Shown here in pieces: positions 1 through 12,245 of a stretch of 64,000 nucleotides of DNA. Source of the DNA: Aphelocoma coerulescens. Taxonomy: Eukaryota; Chordata; Aves; Passeriformes; Corvidae. The translations under genes were made by a program, and so were the position numbers. Positions within the stretch are counted from its first letter, which is position 1; each line of letters begins with the position of its first letter. The stretch covers positions 57,942,109-58,006,108 of the forward strand of contig NW_027184085.1 of assembly GCF_041296385.1 (NCBI RefSeq), in the 5' to 3' direction. The notes beneath the pieces are model-generated. The model had not been told where the DNA came from, ran no database searches, and was given only the letters and a program-made list of their open reading frames with translations.

Positions 1-3000
1 TCCCGAGGAATAGAAAACAGCAACAATAAATAATGTAAAAGTTGTCAGCTACTTCACTCTTGCTTTAAAACCCACAAACTCAAATTTGGATTAAAAAGTA
101 TTATCACCATTTTCAGGAACTACTATGGGTAAAGAACAAAAATTCTGTTCTTACCACTTTGAAAAATACAAAGAAAGAGTGTTTAGAGCTCTGCACATAC
201 CAGTGTCAGGGAAGGGAGCTGCTTTGGACTGATGCACAAGCAAGAGAGCAAACAAATTTGCACGTATTTGTATGCAGAGAGGTTGCTGCCTATGGAAGAC
301 AAGCCGCTATGAGATCTTCTGTGCACGTAGCAGGAGATCAAGAAAGTTTTGCTCTGCATGAAGAATAATATATCTCCATAGATCAGGAGATGTGAGGAAA
401 GGAATAAAAAAGAGTGAATCCTTAACAATGTCTGTGACTGTGGGGAAAAGGGGGTGGATGGGGAATAGAGAAACAGAAGAGAAGTGTTGAAGGGCAAGGA
501 AAAGTTGAAGAAGCCTTAAAGAGGAAAAGGATAAAAGAGGAAAACAAAGTAATAAGACCAGCATGGATATTTTTTTAGTGTAAGACTAAAGAATGTTGCA
601 TGTACAGCTTTAGAGAATGCCAAGCATCTGATTGACATACTCTCTCTGTTTGCATTGTGAAACACAATTTTCAAAACAAAGACTTTGATATATGTAATCA
701 TTATATTCTAGGCCTACTAAATTCCATTAAGAAAAGAAATTACAATTAAGAGGAGCAGTTCTTAAAAGGATTAAGTTCTTTGAACTTAATCAGGTTTAGG
801 ATGGTGAAATATAAACATGGATGGACAACATGGAGCAACTGAACTAAATTTAGCTTTTGGTGTTTTGGGTTAAGAAGCTAGTGTACCTCAGAAGAAAATC
901 AGGTGTTTTAGATTAAATTTTGGCTGTGTAAACCTCAAAACCTCAATTCTAAATCTAAACTATGGTTTTAGCATAATTACATCTTAGGAGCAAGAGATAA
1001 GAAAGTAACACAGCAGCTCAGAGGCTCTGTGAGTAGAATAACTGCTTCCTGTTACTGTCCTCCAGCATCAACAAAGAAATACACAGTTACCTTCAGGCTG
1101 TTTTCACATTGTGATTTATACATTTTATGTTAATGTAATTTGTTCTGGACTGTCATGGAAACTGCAATATTGCCCTTAGACACAGGTCTTGTGCCTTTTG
1201 TTGCACAATTCATGTGCTGCTCGGTGTTGAAATACTGACTCTTAGACTACTCCAAGGCATTACTGGCAACAGAGAGAACTGTGACTGAGTGCACGGGTTT
1301 GAAAACCTATTTTTGCTTTCTTGTTCTTTTTAAAATATCAGTAGTTGTTGAATACACTTTAAAGGCATCTTAAAATGGGAAACAAGCATCCAATGATTTA
1401 TGAGACAGCTGAGCCATTTAAACTCTGTAAGTGTTGAATATTAAAATTTCTATTACTTTTAATTGCTGTAGAAAATGCTCCGTACTTTTAAAAATGAGAC
1501 TTTTGGAGACAAACACCAGACTGATAATTCTGTTATCCTCTCCTTTATCTTCCTTAGTTCATGCTCCCTCTGTGCTGTGCTGATTCTTGTCTGCCTTCTT
1601 TATAACTTTCTTCACTGCATTTAAAGCTAGATGTCAAGGGTAAATGCCCAGTAAGTGGGATTTAAATTCTAAATTCTTCAGCTTTCCTCTGAGGTGTTAT
1701 ATGATAAATATAGTAAATTACGATTGAGGGCTTTATAATGCACATTTACAAAAACAAACTAACCCAAAGTCCTCAATAGGTCTTTCCACAATTTTAAAAT
1801 CTACTGTTCTTAAATTGTGAGCAGTGTAATCAGATACCTGTAATGTCTTGTTCTGCTTGTTTGACAGCAGTCTCAGAATCCTATGTCATTCACCTTTCTT
1901 CAGTATCAAGTGACCTGCTGTGATATCAGAAAGAGATTGGTTCTGTAAAATTGGTAACAATGATGACATTTTTTTTTTCTTGGGGTGTGTGTTACAATAA
2001 AGTGTTCTCTCTTCAGTTTAATTCTGTAAACTCAAAATTTCTCTGCAGTACCAAACTGAAAAAAAGAAGTAATGTATGCCATGTTAACTACAAACCTTAA
2101 TTCTAGCTTGGAGATCCTCTTTGGGTTTTTTTAGTTCATCAGCCAATGTTGAGTCAGTGAAACGTTATTTCCTCAGTTGTATTCTTGGTATGTGCTCACA
2201 ATGAATGAGAAAGGTTGTCTTCCTCTTTTTAAATAAATAGGAAAACACTATGAGGAGCAGGTAAGTAGATTATAGGATATATAGTAAGGATTTATGTCTG
2301 TTTGTGGGAACAACATCGAATCATAAACAGACCTCATTTTTTGACTGTTTCACAACCAGATGTGATATGCAGTGCAGAAAAAGAAAAGAATGGAATTAGC
2401 CTCCAGTGTGCACAAGTATAGAAGACAGAATAAGCCCAACAGATGAAACACAAAACAAAAGAACTAAACTCCGTTTTCTCCCTGTTGGGGAAGAAAGTTG
2501 TAAGGTGGGTGTCAACAGTCCCAGCCCATCACAACACACTTTTATTCAAGGAAACATTTGCAGAACTTTCTCCTGAATTTGAAGTAAAACAAATGACTCT
2601 GGGTAAGGGAGATATTAATGATGGAGTACATTTATTAATTCAGGAAACCACAAAAGAACTTAAATATTTTATCTCCTTCTTCTTGTCTTTATTTGGTGAA
2701 CGCTAAAACAAATGAAAGAGCCCCATGAAAATATTACATGATATTTATGATGTCAAACTTATAACTGAAGAAAAAGGCAAGTAAATTCTTAAAGGAACCT
2801 TTTTTTTTTTTTCTGGCACATTATAATCCACATAAATAGATATTCTAAAAGTTCTGGAAAGCGGTGAAATGAAAGTGGTGAGAATGATTGTAGTAAAGGG
2901 ACAAGGAGCATAGATGTTGAATGAGGAAGAAAATCTGATGCCAATTAATATCGGCAGTGGCAGGATCCTACTTTCTTCCTTAGCCTAATATGAAGGATTA

Positions 3001-3910
3001 AAAACCTTTCTCTTTCTTTGGAGCACAAAACTGCTTAAGAGGTGTAAAAGGCATCTTAATCAAAAATTGTGCCTGAATGCAACACAGAGAACATCTACAG
3101 GATTAGAAAATATTTTTTTAAGACTATAATGTGAACATATGGAATGAGGATTCTCATTCTGGCAAGACATGAGCTCTATGAAATTTTTCTTGCTTCGTAT
3201 AGTGGTTTAAGCAAATGATGAAAATACTGATTTTGTTTATCCATACAAAGGGTGGCATGATAGGAGAATATCATTAGTATCTCCTAAGATTGCAGTAACT
3301 GTAGACCATATGGCCTACTAAAAATTATTTTATTTCTTACTTTGCTGACCAGTGTAGTGAACTATGAAAAATGTCAATACCCCTCAATTCCTGCATACAA
3401 TGCTGATGAATCTCCCGAAACAAATTTGTATAAATATTTTGGGGCTCATCGGTAGGTTAGTAGAGTGTTGGATCATCCCTTTATTGAGTCCAGTGTACAA
3501 CTATGACATAGACTGCAAGCTGCTATCTCACTTACCTATTTACAACTGCTTAGGATATAAAATGCAACTTTTAAGTGGGATTCTTTTCAGTCTTTCAGAG
3601 CCGTTACATTACATGAATACTCAAAGCATCAGCTAAGTATAAAAACATAAATCAAGCTGACATCAATGAGACATGAAAACATAAATCAAACTGACATGAC
3701 TTAAATTACAGTACATATACATGAAGCTTTACTCTGATTGTAATTCTGAAATGTTTTTTTTCCAAATAAAAGGAATTAAGGAGATATGATAATTTATAAA
3801 TTTCAGGAGGCTGGAGACTGGAAGGCACATACCGAATATTTACCTGTATTTAGTTTCTCTTCACAGGTACCATTTTTTTTTCCTACTGGCTCATGGCAGC
3901 TCCAAATCTT
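1..3910. other. AT-rich host sequence, no gene recognised
   Basis: Only short open frames occur here (longest 80-104 codons, for example 2443-2706 on + and 183-497 on -). None has a recognisable domain, codon bias or flanking splice pattern, so I treat them as chance. Homopolymer runs occur near 1970 and 2801 (T runs). A short tandem duplication lies at its right end and is listed separately. Intergenic or intronic DNA is the simplest reading. Confidence 0.6.
3642..3700. repeat. Short tandem duplication (34-bp unit, 1.7 copies)
   Basis: The stretch starting AAAACATAAATCAAGCTGACAT at 3642 is repeated from 3676 with one G-to-A change and a truncated second unit. This looks like a local slippage duplication with no coding content. 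Confidence 0.7.
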
Positions 3911-4455
3911 TGAATCATAGCATGGTTTGATTTGGAAGGGACATTTAGATGTCCTCTAGTCCAACCCCCCTGCAATGAGCAGGGACATCTTCAACCTGAT
4001 TAGGTTGCTCAGAGCCCTGTCCAACCTGGCCTTGAATATTTCCAGGGACGGGGCATCCACCACCTCTCTGGACAACCTGTCCCAGTATTCACCATCCTCA
4101 TTGTGAAAAAGCCTACTTCCTTATGTAGAGTCTGCATCTGCCCTCCTTCAGCTTAAAACTATTACCCCTTGTCCTGTCACAACAGGTCCTACTAAAAGCT
4201 TTGTCCTGATCCTTCTTAAGAGCTCTTTATGAAAGGCCAGAATAAGGTCTCTCTGGAACGTTCTCATCTCCTGATGAGAAGGCTAACTAATCTCAACTTT
4301 CTCACCCTTTCCTCATGGGAGAGGTGTTTCACCCCTCTGATTGTTTTTGTGGCCCTCCCCTCCTCTGGGCCTGCTGCAACAAGTCTGTGCTGAGGACTCC
4401 AGAGACAAATACTTCATTTAGGGTCTCACCAGTGAAGAGAAGAGGGTTCCTTTGT
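3911..4455 (-). mobile_element. CR1 LINE fragment, 3' end
   Basis: Read on the minus strand this is a typical CR1 3' portion. On + it begins with the complement of the CR1 terminal repeat (TGAATCATAGCATGGTTTG). It continues through the well-known CR1 3' segment about losing-group consensus (complement of the 'guess of fused words' region around 3960-4100) and ends near 4455 in the segment before the RT-proximal part. It is 5'-truncated, as nearly all CR1 copies are, and carries many substitutions, so it is an old dead copy. Assignment is by eye from familiarity with avian CR1; the right boundary is uncertain by tens of bases. Confidence 0.85.
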
Positions 4456-7400
4456 GTGAATGATAAATGCATCAATAGGTGCCCATACTTGATAAATTTT
4501 TAAAAGAGAACCTGTTACTCACAGTTTATATCATAAGAATCCTTTTTAATTCCCCAGAGTTAGATTTAGTTGTACTTTACCTCTCATTTAAAAAGTGAAA
4601 ATTCTGTCAATCTCGCTTAAGTTATATCTGGTTATAACAGTGATACCAGCTCAAGGAAAAAATTCCCAAAAAATCCCCTCCAAAATAAAATCCCCACTCA
4701 ATAAAATCCCTTGTAATAATTTGTGTTTGTCGGTGCCATAATTATTTTTTGATATTTCAACCTAAATAAAGCATTGTAAGGAAGAATTGATATATCTAAA
4801 ATCGCAGGGATACATAGGGTCTTACTAATGCCTTACCACTGGTGTTTTAAAAGGTTTTCTCTTGTAATGTATCACTTTAATGTTGGAAGACCTGGTACTT
4901 AATATGGTTTTTAGACAGTCCAGTGGGTAAGTCCAAAGGTAAGAGTGCTCAGAAAGCTTAGGTTTCAGTGTCATCTCTGGCTCTCTTTAGAGGTAAGTAA
5001 TTTCTGCTCATTTCACAGTGTTGCTGCCCTGCTTAGTTATCCTATAAAATCTCTGGTGTGAAGATTGTCTCTTAGTAGGCTTAATTTTCTTTAAAGTTAT
5101 AAAATTATATGGCAAAATCAGGTTTTTGGCCAGGATATCAGTGGTCCTATTCAAATGGATGGTGTTTGAGTACTAGTTAAAATGAGATTTTAGGGGAATC
5201 ATGCGTACAGTGGGACTATGGCCTCATTAATTTTGTATGTTTGCATAAAAGATGTAATTATGCAGGTGTTCTTTTGCTGCAGCCTGTCCCTTGTAAAATT
5301 TTCTAAATTCCACTAAGGGTTCATTCACTTAATCAAGTAGTGCTTTTGTTCTCAAACACATCTTTGAAAATGGCGTGGAAAAATATTTTTTGTCGGAATT
5401 TTCTTTGTGGACAAAACTATGTGTCTTGAAAAAAGTTTATCTACAACAGAGGTGATTTGACTGGATTTATGACTATGTGTTCTGTTATTCTTTCATTAAA
5501 ATGAACATCTATTCCACTTGAAATGGTTTGTTTTTATGCAGCCTTCTAAGCTGCAATATCTGGGCAAGGCAGATATTTCTGAGAACTGAGGGAAACTGAC
5601 AAAATACATGTAAAAGGGTATCTCAGATTGTTTTTTTATTACAAGGACCTCAGCTATTGTCTCACACTAAACAGTGCCTTCTGTTTTAAAACTCAGAGTT
5701 GGGAAGAGAGTATGTGCAGTAAGGAACTTATGTGACCTAGATAAAGGTGCACTGCAAGTGTATTTTGTGGGGTTTTTTGTAATGTAGAAATTATAGCATA
5801 GAAAAATAACAAAAACAATCAAAAAATAACATCTGTCATCTACAAAATGTGAATTATTTTGTGTAGTAGAAAATTCATGTACATAATAAATATGAGGCTT
5901 ATCCTAATGCTGTGCCATCTGGAATCCAGCCATTTCTGTCAGAATGTTTATTTCCACATGCTTTTAGTTTTGCTTCACTTTGCACTCTCCTTCCTAAAAG
6001 AAATGGATGAAAATTACACTAAACCTCAGAATGCTGAAAATCTGTCATGTCTTGCAATACGAGATTGCTGTCCAAATCTAGCCTGTAAACCTAGGTTAAA
6101 GTGTCCTGGGCTTCGGTAGAATATTTGCTGGGATATGGGTGTGTGATTGCTGAGAAGAAGTAGCAGGTACAATGTTAAAAGATGGAACTTACTCTGACTT
6201 CAGGCTGGTGCTTACAGAGGGTATCAGCCCGCACGTGTCGTTAGAGATTTCTATAACCTTTGAGTTTTCTGGCACAGAAATGCAGTTTAGCTGGTAACAG
6301 TCATTATGGTCTGTCCTGATTTCCTTGTAGAAATGAGTACTCATATAAAACCCAAGGTCTTAATGGCATGTTTTTGAAGTGGAAAGAGGGAGAATGTATC
6401 TTTAGCGATGAAAGTATCTTCACGCTAAGTTCAACTCTGTCAAATTCAGTTTACCACATTGCAGTTTTTCTGCACATTAATATGACACTGGATGTACAAT
6501 AAATACAAATCAAATTTAAATGTATAACCCCGTGTGAGGAGAGGGAAGAATGTCTGAATACTGATTAAAAGGCTCTGCTGGAAGACTTCTGGTCCTTCTG
6601 AGAGTTAAAATCACAGAATATTAGTGTTAATTCATGCTAATGATATCAATTCTCTCCAGAATTTACAACAAAGTTGAGCCATGCATTGCTTGGCCTTCCT
6701 TCTTAACTCTTTTCTATTCTTTGTAAAATCTATTCATTCCTTCTTTGAGAAGAATGCTGTTCCTGTGAATAAAATGTGTGGTTTCAGCTGGAACCCATGT
6801 CATAATAATGTGGAATTACCTGTATTACTTTTATCGAGTAAATAATAGTTAGGCAAATGTTTTTGTTTTCCAGAACTTTTCAAACTGTGATCACTTTTAA
6901 TATATGATGCCTCTGTGGTTTATATCTAGCTTTAATTCCGTTGTCTGGTAATAAAAAATATAGAAGAGGAACAAAATATTTTTAAAATGTGTTTTCAATT
7001 GAAATCAAGGTCATTATTCAGACTATAAGTCATCTGGACTGATTAATCAGTGTTCTGCTTTTCTTTTTAGACATGCTATGTTTCTGACCAATGAACTAAT
7101 TCATTAACTTTGAGTTTAATTGATCTGAAAATGAGTAAAGGTCCAATTTTAGAACCCACCTTAAAATGGTTATAAAAGATGTTTCAAATTTTTTTCTTAA
7201 ATGACAGAACATTAGATTTTCACTTCACACATTTAGTCTTTTAGTTCACTCACTCTTATCCCTATTCCTTTGGACAAGATGCCAACCAGCAAAATGCCAA
7301 TTCTTGTTTAACCCTTAATGTATTGCCTTTCAAGCTGATAATTAATATGATTGAACTCTTCTCTCTTCCATCGCTTATTAGCACCTGCTTCCTGATTAGA

Positions 7401-10400
7401 CTGGCAGTTGTGCTCCATCAATTCATAAAGCTCAAGTACTGGGTAAAAAGAGGTCACTTTTCCATTTTCCACCATTTCTTAATTCCTCCAAGTTTCTCCT
7501 CAAATAACATTATTATTTTCAGTCTCTGGTGGCACAGACTGGCTTTATGGAATGGACCGTCATCCATTCAACTATTTATCACTTCTGGTTGTGGCCAAAT
7601 CGTCTCATGTGTGATGTTTCCTCAATAATATATACTTTGAATTGTAATCCTCACTTTTAAATTCAGTATAAGTCTCCATATAATTTCTCCACAACACTAT
7701 TATCTAGTTTGGCTGTCTCTGAGTGAAAAAGGGGCCTCAGCTGATCCCACAACATGCTCCATCTACTCTCTTGGAGGAAGCAAATGGCTTCAAACTTGAA
7801 GCTCAGCTGTGGTCCAGCTGTCAGCTTCTCCTGCTTGTGGTGTCAATGCACAGGAGGATCCTGGCAGATCCATCAGTGCTTGCAGTGATCTCTGTTACTA
7901 CCCCATGAATAGCAAAATCAATGTCCACCCTGGCCATATTTAGTAAGCCATTAGAAGGTCAAGCACAAAACTATCAACAATTTGATTTCCAGTGTTCCAG
8001 TACCTCAGGCATCTGAGTAATTAAGCTTTCTGTTGCTATCACTGATTTAGTACTGCCAAAATTCATTTAGACAGCCTTTGCACCAAGAGGTTTTCCTCAC
8101 AGGAGTGACCAGCTAGATGAGTACAGTCCTAGTAGAGTAGAACCCATACACTTGGAACACCCAGCTGGGGTAAATCAAATAATTGAAAATTACTGAAGTT
8201 CTGTTATGGCTCTGTGATTTCTCCTGCCCTAGATAAATACTTGAAAGAAGATTGCAGTTTTGTTCAGGGTCATAGCTGATATTGACTCTTGACTAGCCGC
8301 ATATGTCAAGCTTCCTTCTGTCAATGTTAAAATAGTTTTTATTAAATTTATTATTCCACCACTGTGGGATTAATTACAATTATTGCAGTGGCATGAGGTT
8401 CAGCTCTGAACTGCTAAATGAATTATTTTTCTAACTCTTTGCTTAATTTCATCTATTTAGGTTGCAATCAAGTGATAATGCTTCACACTTCAACATTAAT
8501 AATTTTCCATATACTTACATCTTCTAGCTATATTCTTATTGAAAAGGCTAATGATTTGCCTTTTATTTATTTTTTTTTCAATTTTATTCTTCCAATATAA
8601 GGACTGAAGTGAACAAGTAAATGAAGTGGTGGGTGGTATATGGAAAATGACCTAAAGGAGATGATCCTTTACAGAAGACATCACCAAGCTGTGAAATCCC
8701 AATACTTAACCTCTCTTCTGTTATTGGCAAAGCAGCCAAAGGTCCAGCAACCTGTTTGACTAACACTTGGCTCTCCTCTGGACATCTTTCCCTCTTCCTT
8801 TCTGGTTTCCAGTCCCCTTAAGAACAGGTCCTGAAAGGCAGCGCGTGATGCTGCAATCTTTAGTCAGCTTTTGTGTGATAGTTTGTTGTAGGTGAGGGCA
8901 CTTGGTGAGGAGATAGACTTTCTTGGCTGAGGTTATGGCAATCATTAAGGCATGGATGAGACTGTATTCCTGTGCTGTATGCGTATGTCATCTTAGGGAT
9001 AGGCTCAGCACCCCAAACAACCTCTGATTGATTGGTTTTTCCCCCTGCTAAACTGTTACAGTTGCTTACCTGTGTTCAGTATAATTTTTCATTTGTGTGT
9101 GCTTTGGATACCTCTATCATCACCGGTCTAAGTTTGAGAAAATACCCTGATGAATTTTTATTCATAAAAGCTCCTTCCATAGACACATGTTTCTGGCCAA
9201 TTTCTGAGACAGAATACAAGATTCTGTATCCGTTATATATAATAATATATATATTATATATATAATAATATAAATTATTAAAAATAATTCACGGCTCTCC
9301 TTTTCTATCTTTGGCTTTTGAAAATATGTTACTGAGAGGAAGAAACCAGCTAAAATACTTTCAGTATAACTGGTTTTTTGCTGGAATGGAAATTTGGAGT
9401 ATTTAAAAATACATTTTTTTAGAGTCCAAGCTCTGTACAGATGAATATGATTCATAAAGGGTGCCTGGCTTCACTCCAGAGGAGCTTGGGGACCCAAGAA
9501 TGGTCTGAGCTCAGACCACACAATTTACCATGGTAAGTATCTAGCTGTGTCAGCAAAACAGGCAGCCATCACTGACCATCAGCAGTGGGACTCTGAGAGG
9601 GTAAGAGCAGTGCACGAGCGCTGGGGCTTGTGTTGCTCTTGTCTTGCTGCTTTTGTGTATCTGTGAGTGTAAAACCCAGACCTCTAATAAATGTATAGTG
9701 CTGTGCAGATTATTTTGGTGATACCAAAATTATTGTACTAACAACTCTCAAACTTTAGGAGGACATATTTTTCCTGTAGTACTGCTGCTTACCTGCTGGT
9801 TTTTTAAGGCCCTCATGCATAATTTTCCCCATTCTCAAATATGCACACAGGTTTCTAAACCTTCCCATCCTGAACAAGGTCTTTCCTTTTCTTCATGTAA
9901 ATATTCAATAATGATAAAAGTGTTCATCTTACGAGCCAAGAAATTTTGCTCATACCTTTCTCCCAGAAAAGGAAGCTCCATATATCAACAGTATTAACTT
10001 CTGACTCATTTAGTGTAGAAATAAACTAAGTTATTGATTGGAAATGACTGCTTTGTGGCAGTGGTTTTAACAGTCATCTAAATAAAACATCATTGCACTG
10101 AGAGTTGTTAATAAAAACCATAATGTTTTTACGTGTAGTTTTATACAGCTATGCTCATCTTTCTGAGTAATGGACTTTTGAACTAGACTTCTGCCCCTTA
10201 ATATTTTATTCTTTTCCAATTTCTGGACTTTTAACACTCAGTTTGGAAGTCTTTTATTATTTAAGGGAAATAGGCAGTTGAATTTCTTGCCATTTGAGAC
10301 TCATTTATTACTGATCTGTTTGTTGCATTGCTAAGCTGAATCATGAAAACAAAATTATGCAGTAGAAATCTAAATGTTTTAAAGTCGTTTGGATTCAAAT

Positions 10401-10444
10401 TGCATTCATATAAGTAATTATAGTGAAATGATAGAGCTTTAATT
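4456..10444. other. AT-rich host sequence, no gene recognised
   Basis: Six kilobases with only chance-length frames (up to 101 codons at 7323-7628 on +). No conserved protein motif, RNA gene or mobile element was recognised. The 8580-8960 part is somewhat less AT-rich, but nothing in it could be identified. A short AT palindromic run lies at 9233-9284. Confidence 0.55.
9233..9284. repeat. AT-only palindromic low-complexity tract
   Basis: About 50 bases consist almost wholly of alternating A and T, with TATATAATAATATATATATT-type arms that can fold back on themselves. This is a simple repeat and may be polymorphic in length. Confidence 0.8.
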
Positions 10445-10705
10445 CTTGATGAAGTAAGGAAGGGGGTCTACCTTGGATTTCAGGAGTGTGGACTTTGTCC
10501 TATTCAGGACAGTTCCCTGAGAAACAGTCCTTGATAGAAAAGGGATCCAGAAAGGCTGAACATTAAGAAGGAAATCCTACAGACACAGGAACCAGCTGTT
10601 CCCAGGTGCCAAAAGAAGTGCCATGGGAGAAGAAGATTGGCCTAGCTGAACAGGGAGCTTTCACATGATCTCACAAAAAAAAAAAAAAAAGAGAGTTTTT
10701 GATCT
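10445..10705 (+). mobile_element. CR1 LINE ORF2 fragment, first segment
   Basis: This is the first of three pieces of one CR1 copy on the plus strand. It matches the stretch between the endonuclease and reverse-transcriptase domains of CR1 ORF2, including the CTGAACAGGGAGCTTT motif at about 10646 and the following A-rich stretch. The A run at 10676-10690 is an expansion of an A-rich tract native to CR1, not a retrocopy tail. The segment stops at the LTR starting at 10706 and resumes at 11114. It has lost its open frame. Confidence 0.75.
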
Positions 10706-11113
10706 TGTCCTGGTTCTGGCCAGGATTGTGCTAACTTTTGCAGCAGGTGGGAGGGGCAAGGCCAGGACCCCAGGGCCATTCCATACCCCCTCACACCATT
10801 TGCAGTGGGTTCACATCTTTTTTCTGGTTTGCCAGAATGTGCAGTTGGGTGGCACTGGGTTCCACATATGAGCACATGCATGTGAATTGTTTGCCTGTCT
10901 CATACACTTTGATATTAGTACTGTTGTCACTGTACTTCTTATTTCATTGCTGTTTCCAGTAAACTGTTATCTTAGCCTGTGATCTTTACCTTTTTGTCCC
11001 TCCAATTCTCTTCTCCATCCCACCACAGGGGGAGAGGAAGAGTGAGGCAGTGGCCTATGGTCTGGGGTGTTTTCTAATACTAAATTGGGGAGTACCATTC
11101 CTAAACCATGACA
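10706..11113 (+). mobile_element. Solo LTR inserted in CR1 (408 bp)
   Basis: The segment starts TGTCCTGGTTCTGGCCAGG and ends ACCATGACA, giving TG...CA termini with short inverted ends. This is the style of a common avian ERVK-type LTR. A GTAAAC-type polyadenylation region follows a T-rich stretch near 10960, which suggests plus orientation. It interrupts CR1 sequence that continues on both sides. The flanks GATCT (left) and a GACTT-like sequence (right, one base beyond the LTR) could be a decayed target duplication of an original GACCT; that is inference. No internal retroviral genes are present, so it is a solo LTR. Confidence 0.75.
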
Positions 11114-11325
11114 GGACTTTGAAAGAAGCGGCCAGAACTCAGGAAAAGTACAAAGATGTTGTTAGGTCATGGAAAGAGAACTCAATCTGGCCACTGATAT
11201 GAAAAGTAATAAATGGTGTTTTTATAAACAGACCAACAACAAATGGAGGACCAAGGAAAATCTCCATCCTTTGTTGGATGCAGGAGAGAACATTGTCAGC
11301 AAGGAAGAGGGAAAGGCTGAAGAAC
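11114..11325 (+). mobile_element. CR1 LINE ORF2 fragment, second segment
   Basis: CR1 continues here after the first LTR. The plus-strand frame around 11200-11320 reads through a stretch characteristic of CR1 ORF2 upstream of the RT domain (the ...RRTKENLHPLL-like block, here WRTKENLHPLLDAG). It ends at the GAAC target site of the second LTR. It is part of a dead, 5'-truncated copy. Confidence 0.8.
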
Positions 11326-11834
11326 TGTCTGTTTCTCGTGCTTTCACGTGTCGGAGGAAAATAACTTTAAGGGATGGGACTATGCAACTACACGAATTTA
11401 TTGTTTAAAATAACAAACGCATCAGTCGAGGCGTGAGCTTTTACAACACCTCCGAGTAATGGCGACTAGTCACAAGATTTAGGGTTACATCGTAATTTAT
11501 AACTTTCTAATCCAATAGATACTTAAAACGACACTTTGTTTTAGATTAATGACCTATCACCTGTGGCACGTGACTCATGTCACGTACACACAGTTGTCTC
11601 TCTTATACCATCTACTTTCTTAACTTACACTATATAAAATCGCACTTATATTTTAAAACCCTTCACCAAAACACCCAGTGTACAATTTTACTTATAATGA
11701 TAGGAACACAAGTTTGTAATCCTTTTGCTTAAAGTCCACAAATCTCTGTCAAGTAAGCCAGACCTAGTCTCTTCCAGGGTTGTAAATCAAAGCCTCCTTT
11801 AATTGCAGGAGTTTCTACTCCTCTGTCTCCCACA
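11326..11834 (-). mobile_element. Probable solo LTR inserted in CR1 (about 509 bp)
   Basis: This non-CR1 sequence splits a CR1 copy exactly where CR1 reads ...GAACTTAATGC. GAAC occurs at both edges (11322-11325 and 11837-11840), as a target duplication would. Termini are TGTCTG on the left and CCCACA on the right, so on the minus strand it also runs TG to CA; two extra bases (TC) lie before the right GAAC. TTTATT near 11398 would be an AATAAA polyadenylation signal on the minus strand, supporting that orientation. It has no internal genes. A non-LTR origin cannot be excluded because the right edge is imperfect. Confidence 0.6.
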
Positions 11835-12245
11835 TCGAACTTAATGCTTTCTTTGCCTTTGTCTTCAACACTAGGAATGGTTATCATGAGGGCACCCAGT
11901 CCTCTTTGTTGGTGGACTGGGAGCAGACTAGACCCCTGTAATCCAGGAGGAGGTAGGTAGTGACCTGCTGAGCCATTTAGACACACATAAGTCTCTGGAA
12001 GTGTATGGGCTTCATCCAAAGGGAGATGGCTGCAGAGCTCACTAAGCCACCCTCCATAATTTATCAATCCTGGCTAACTGGGGAGGTCCCAGGTCACTGG
12101 CGGTTGGCCAATGTGACACCCATCCACAGAACAGCCAGAAGATGATCCAGGGAACTAGAGGCCTGACCTCAGAGCCCATGAAGGTCATGGAAAAGATCAT
12201 CTTGAATGGAATCACATGGCACATATGGGACAACCAAGGGATCAG
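11835..12245 (+). mobile_element. CR1 LINE ORF2 fragment, RT segment
   Basis: This third piece of the same CR1 resumes at CGAACTTAATGC and runs into the start of the reverse-transcriptase domain. Around 12020-12130 the plus-strand frame reads a block of the form SWLTGEVPGHWRLANVTPI, a hallmark of CR1-clade RT. A TGA stop and small indels follow, so it is a broken copy. The minus-strand open frames at 11729-12067 and 12042-12233 are shadows of it. Confidence 0.85.

Noticed and set aside
2443..2706. Possible small exon or micropeptide
   Set aside because: No family resemblance and no flanking splice pattern that stands out.
10676..10692. A run as the tail of a processed pseudogene or SINE
   Set aside because: It sits inside continuous CR1 ORF2 sequence that has an A-rich stretch at this place; no gene-like sequence lies upstream.
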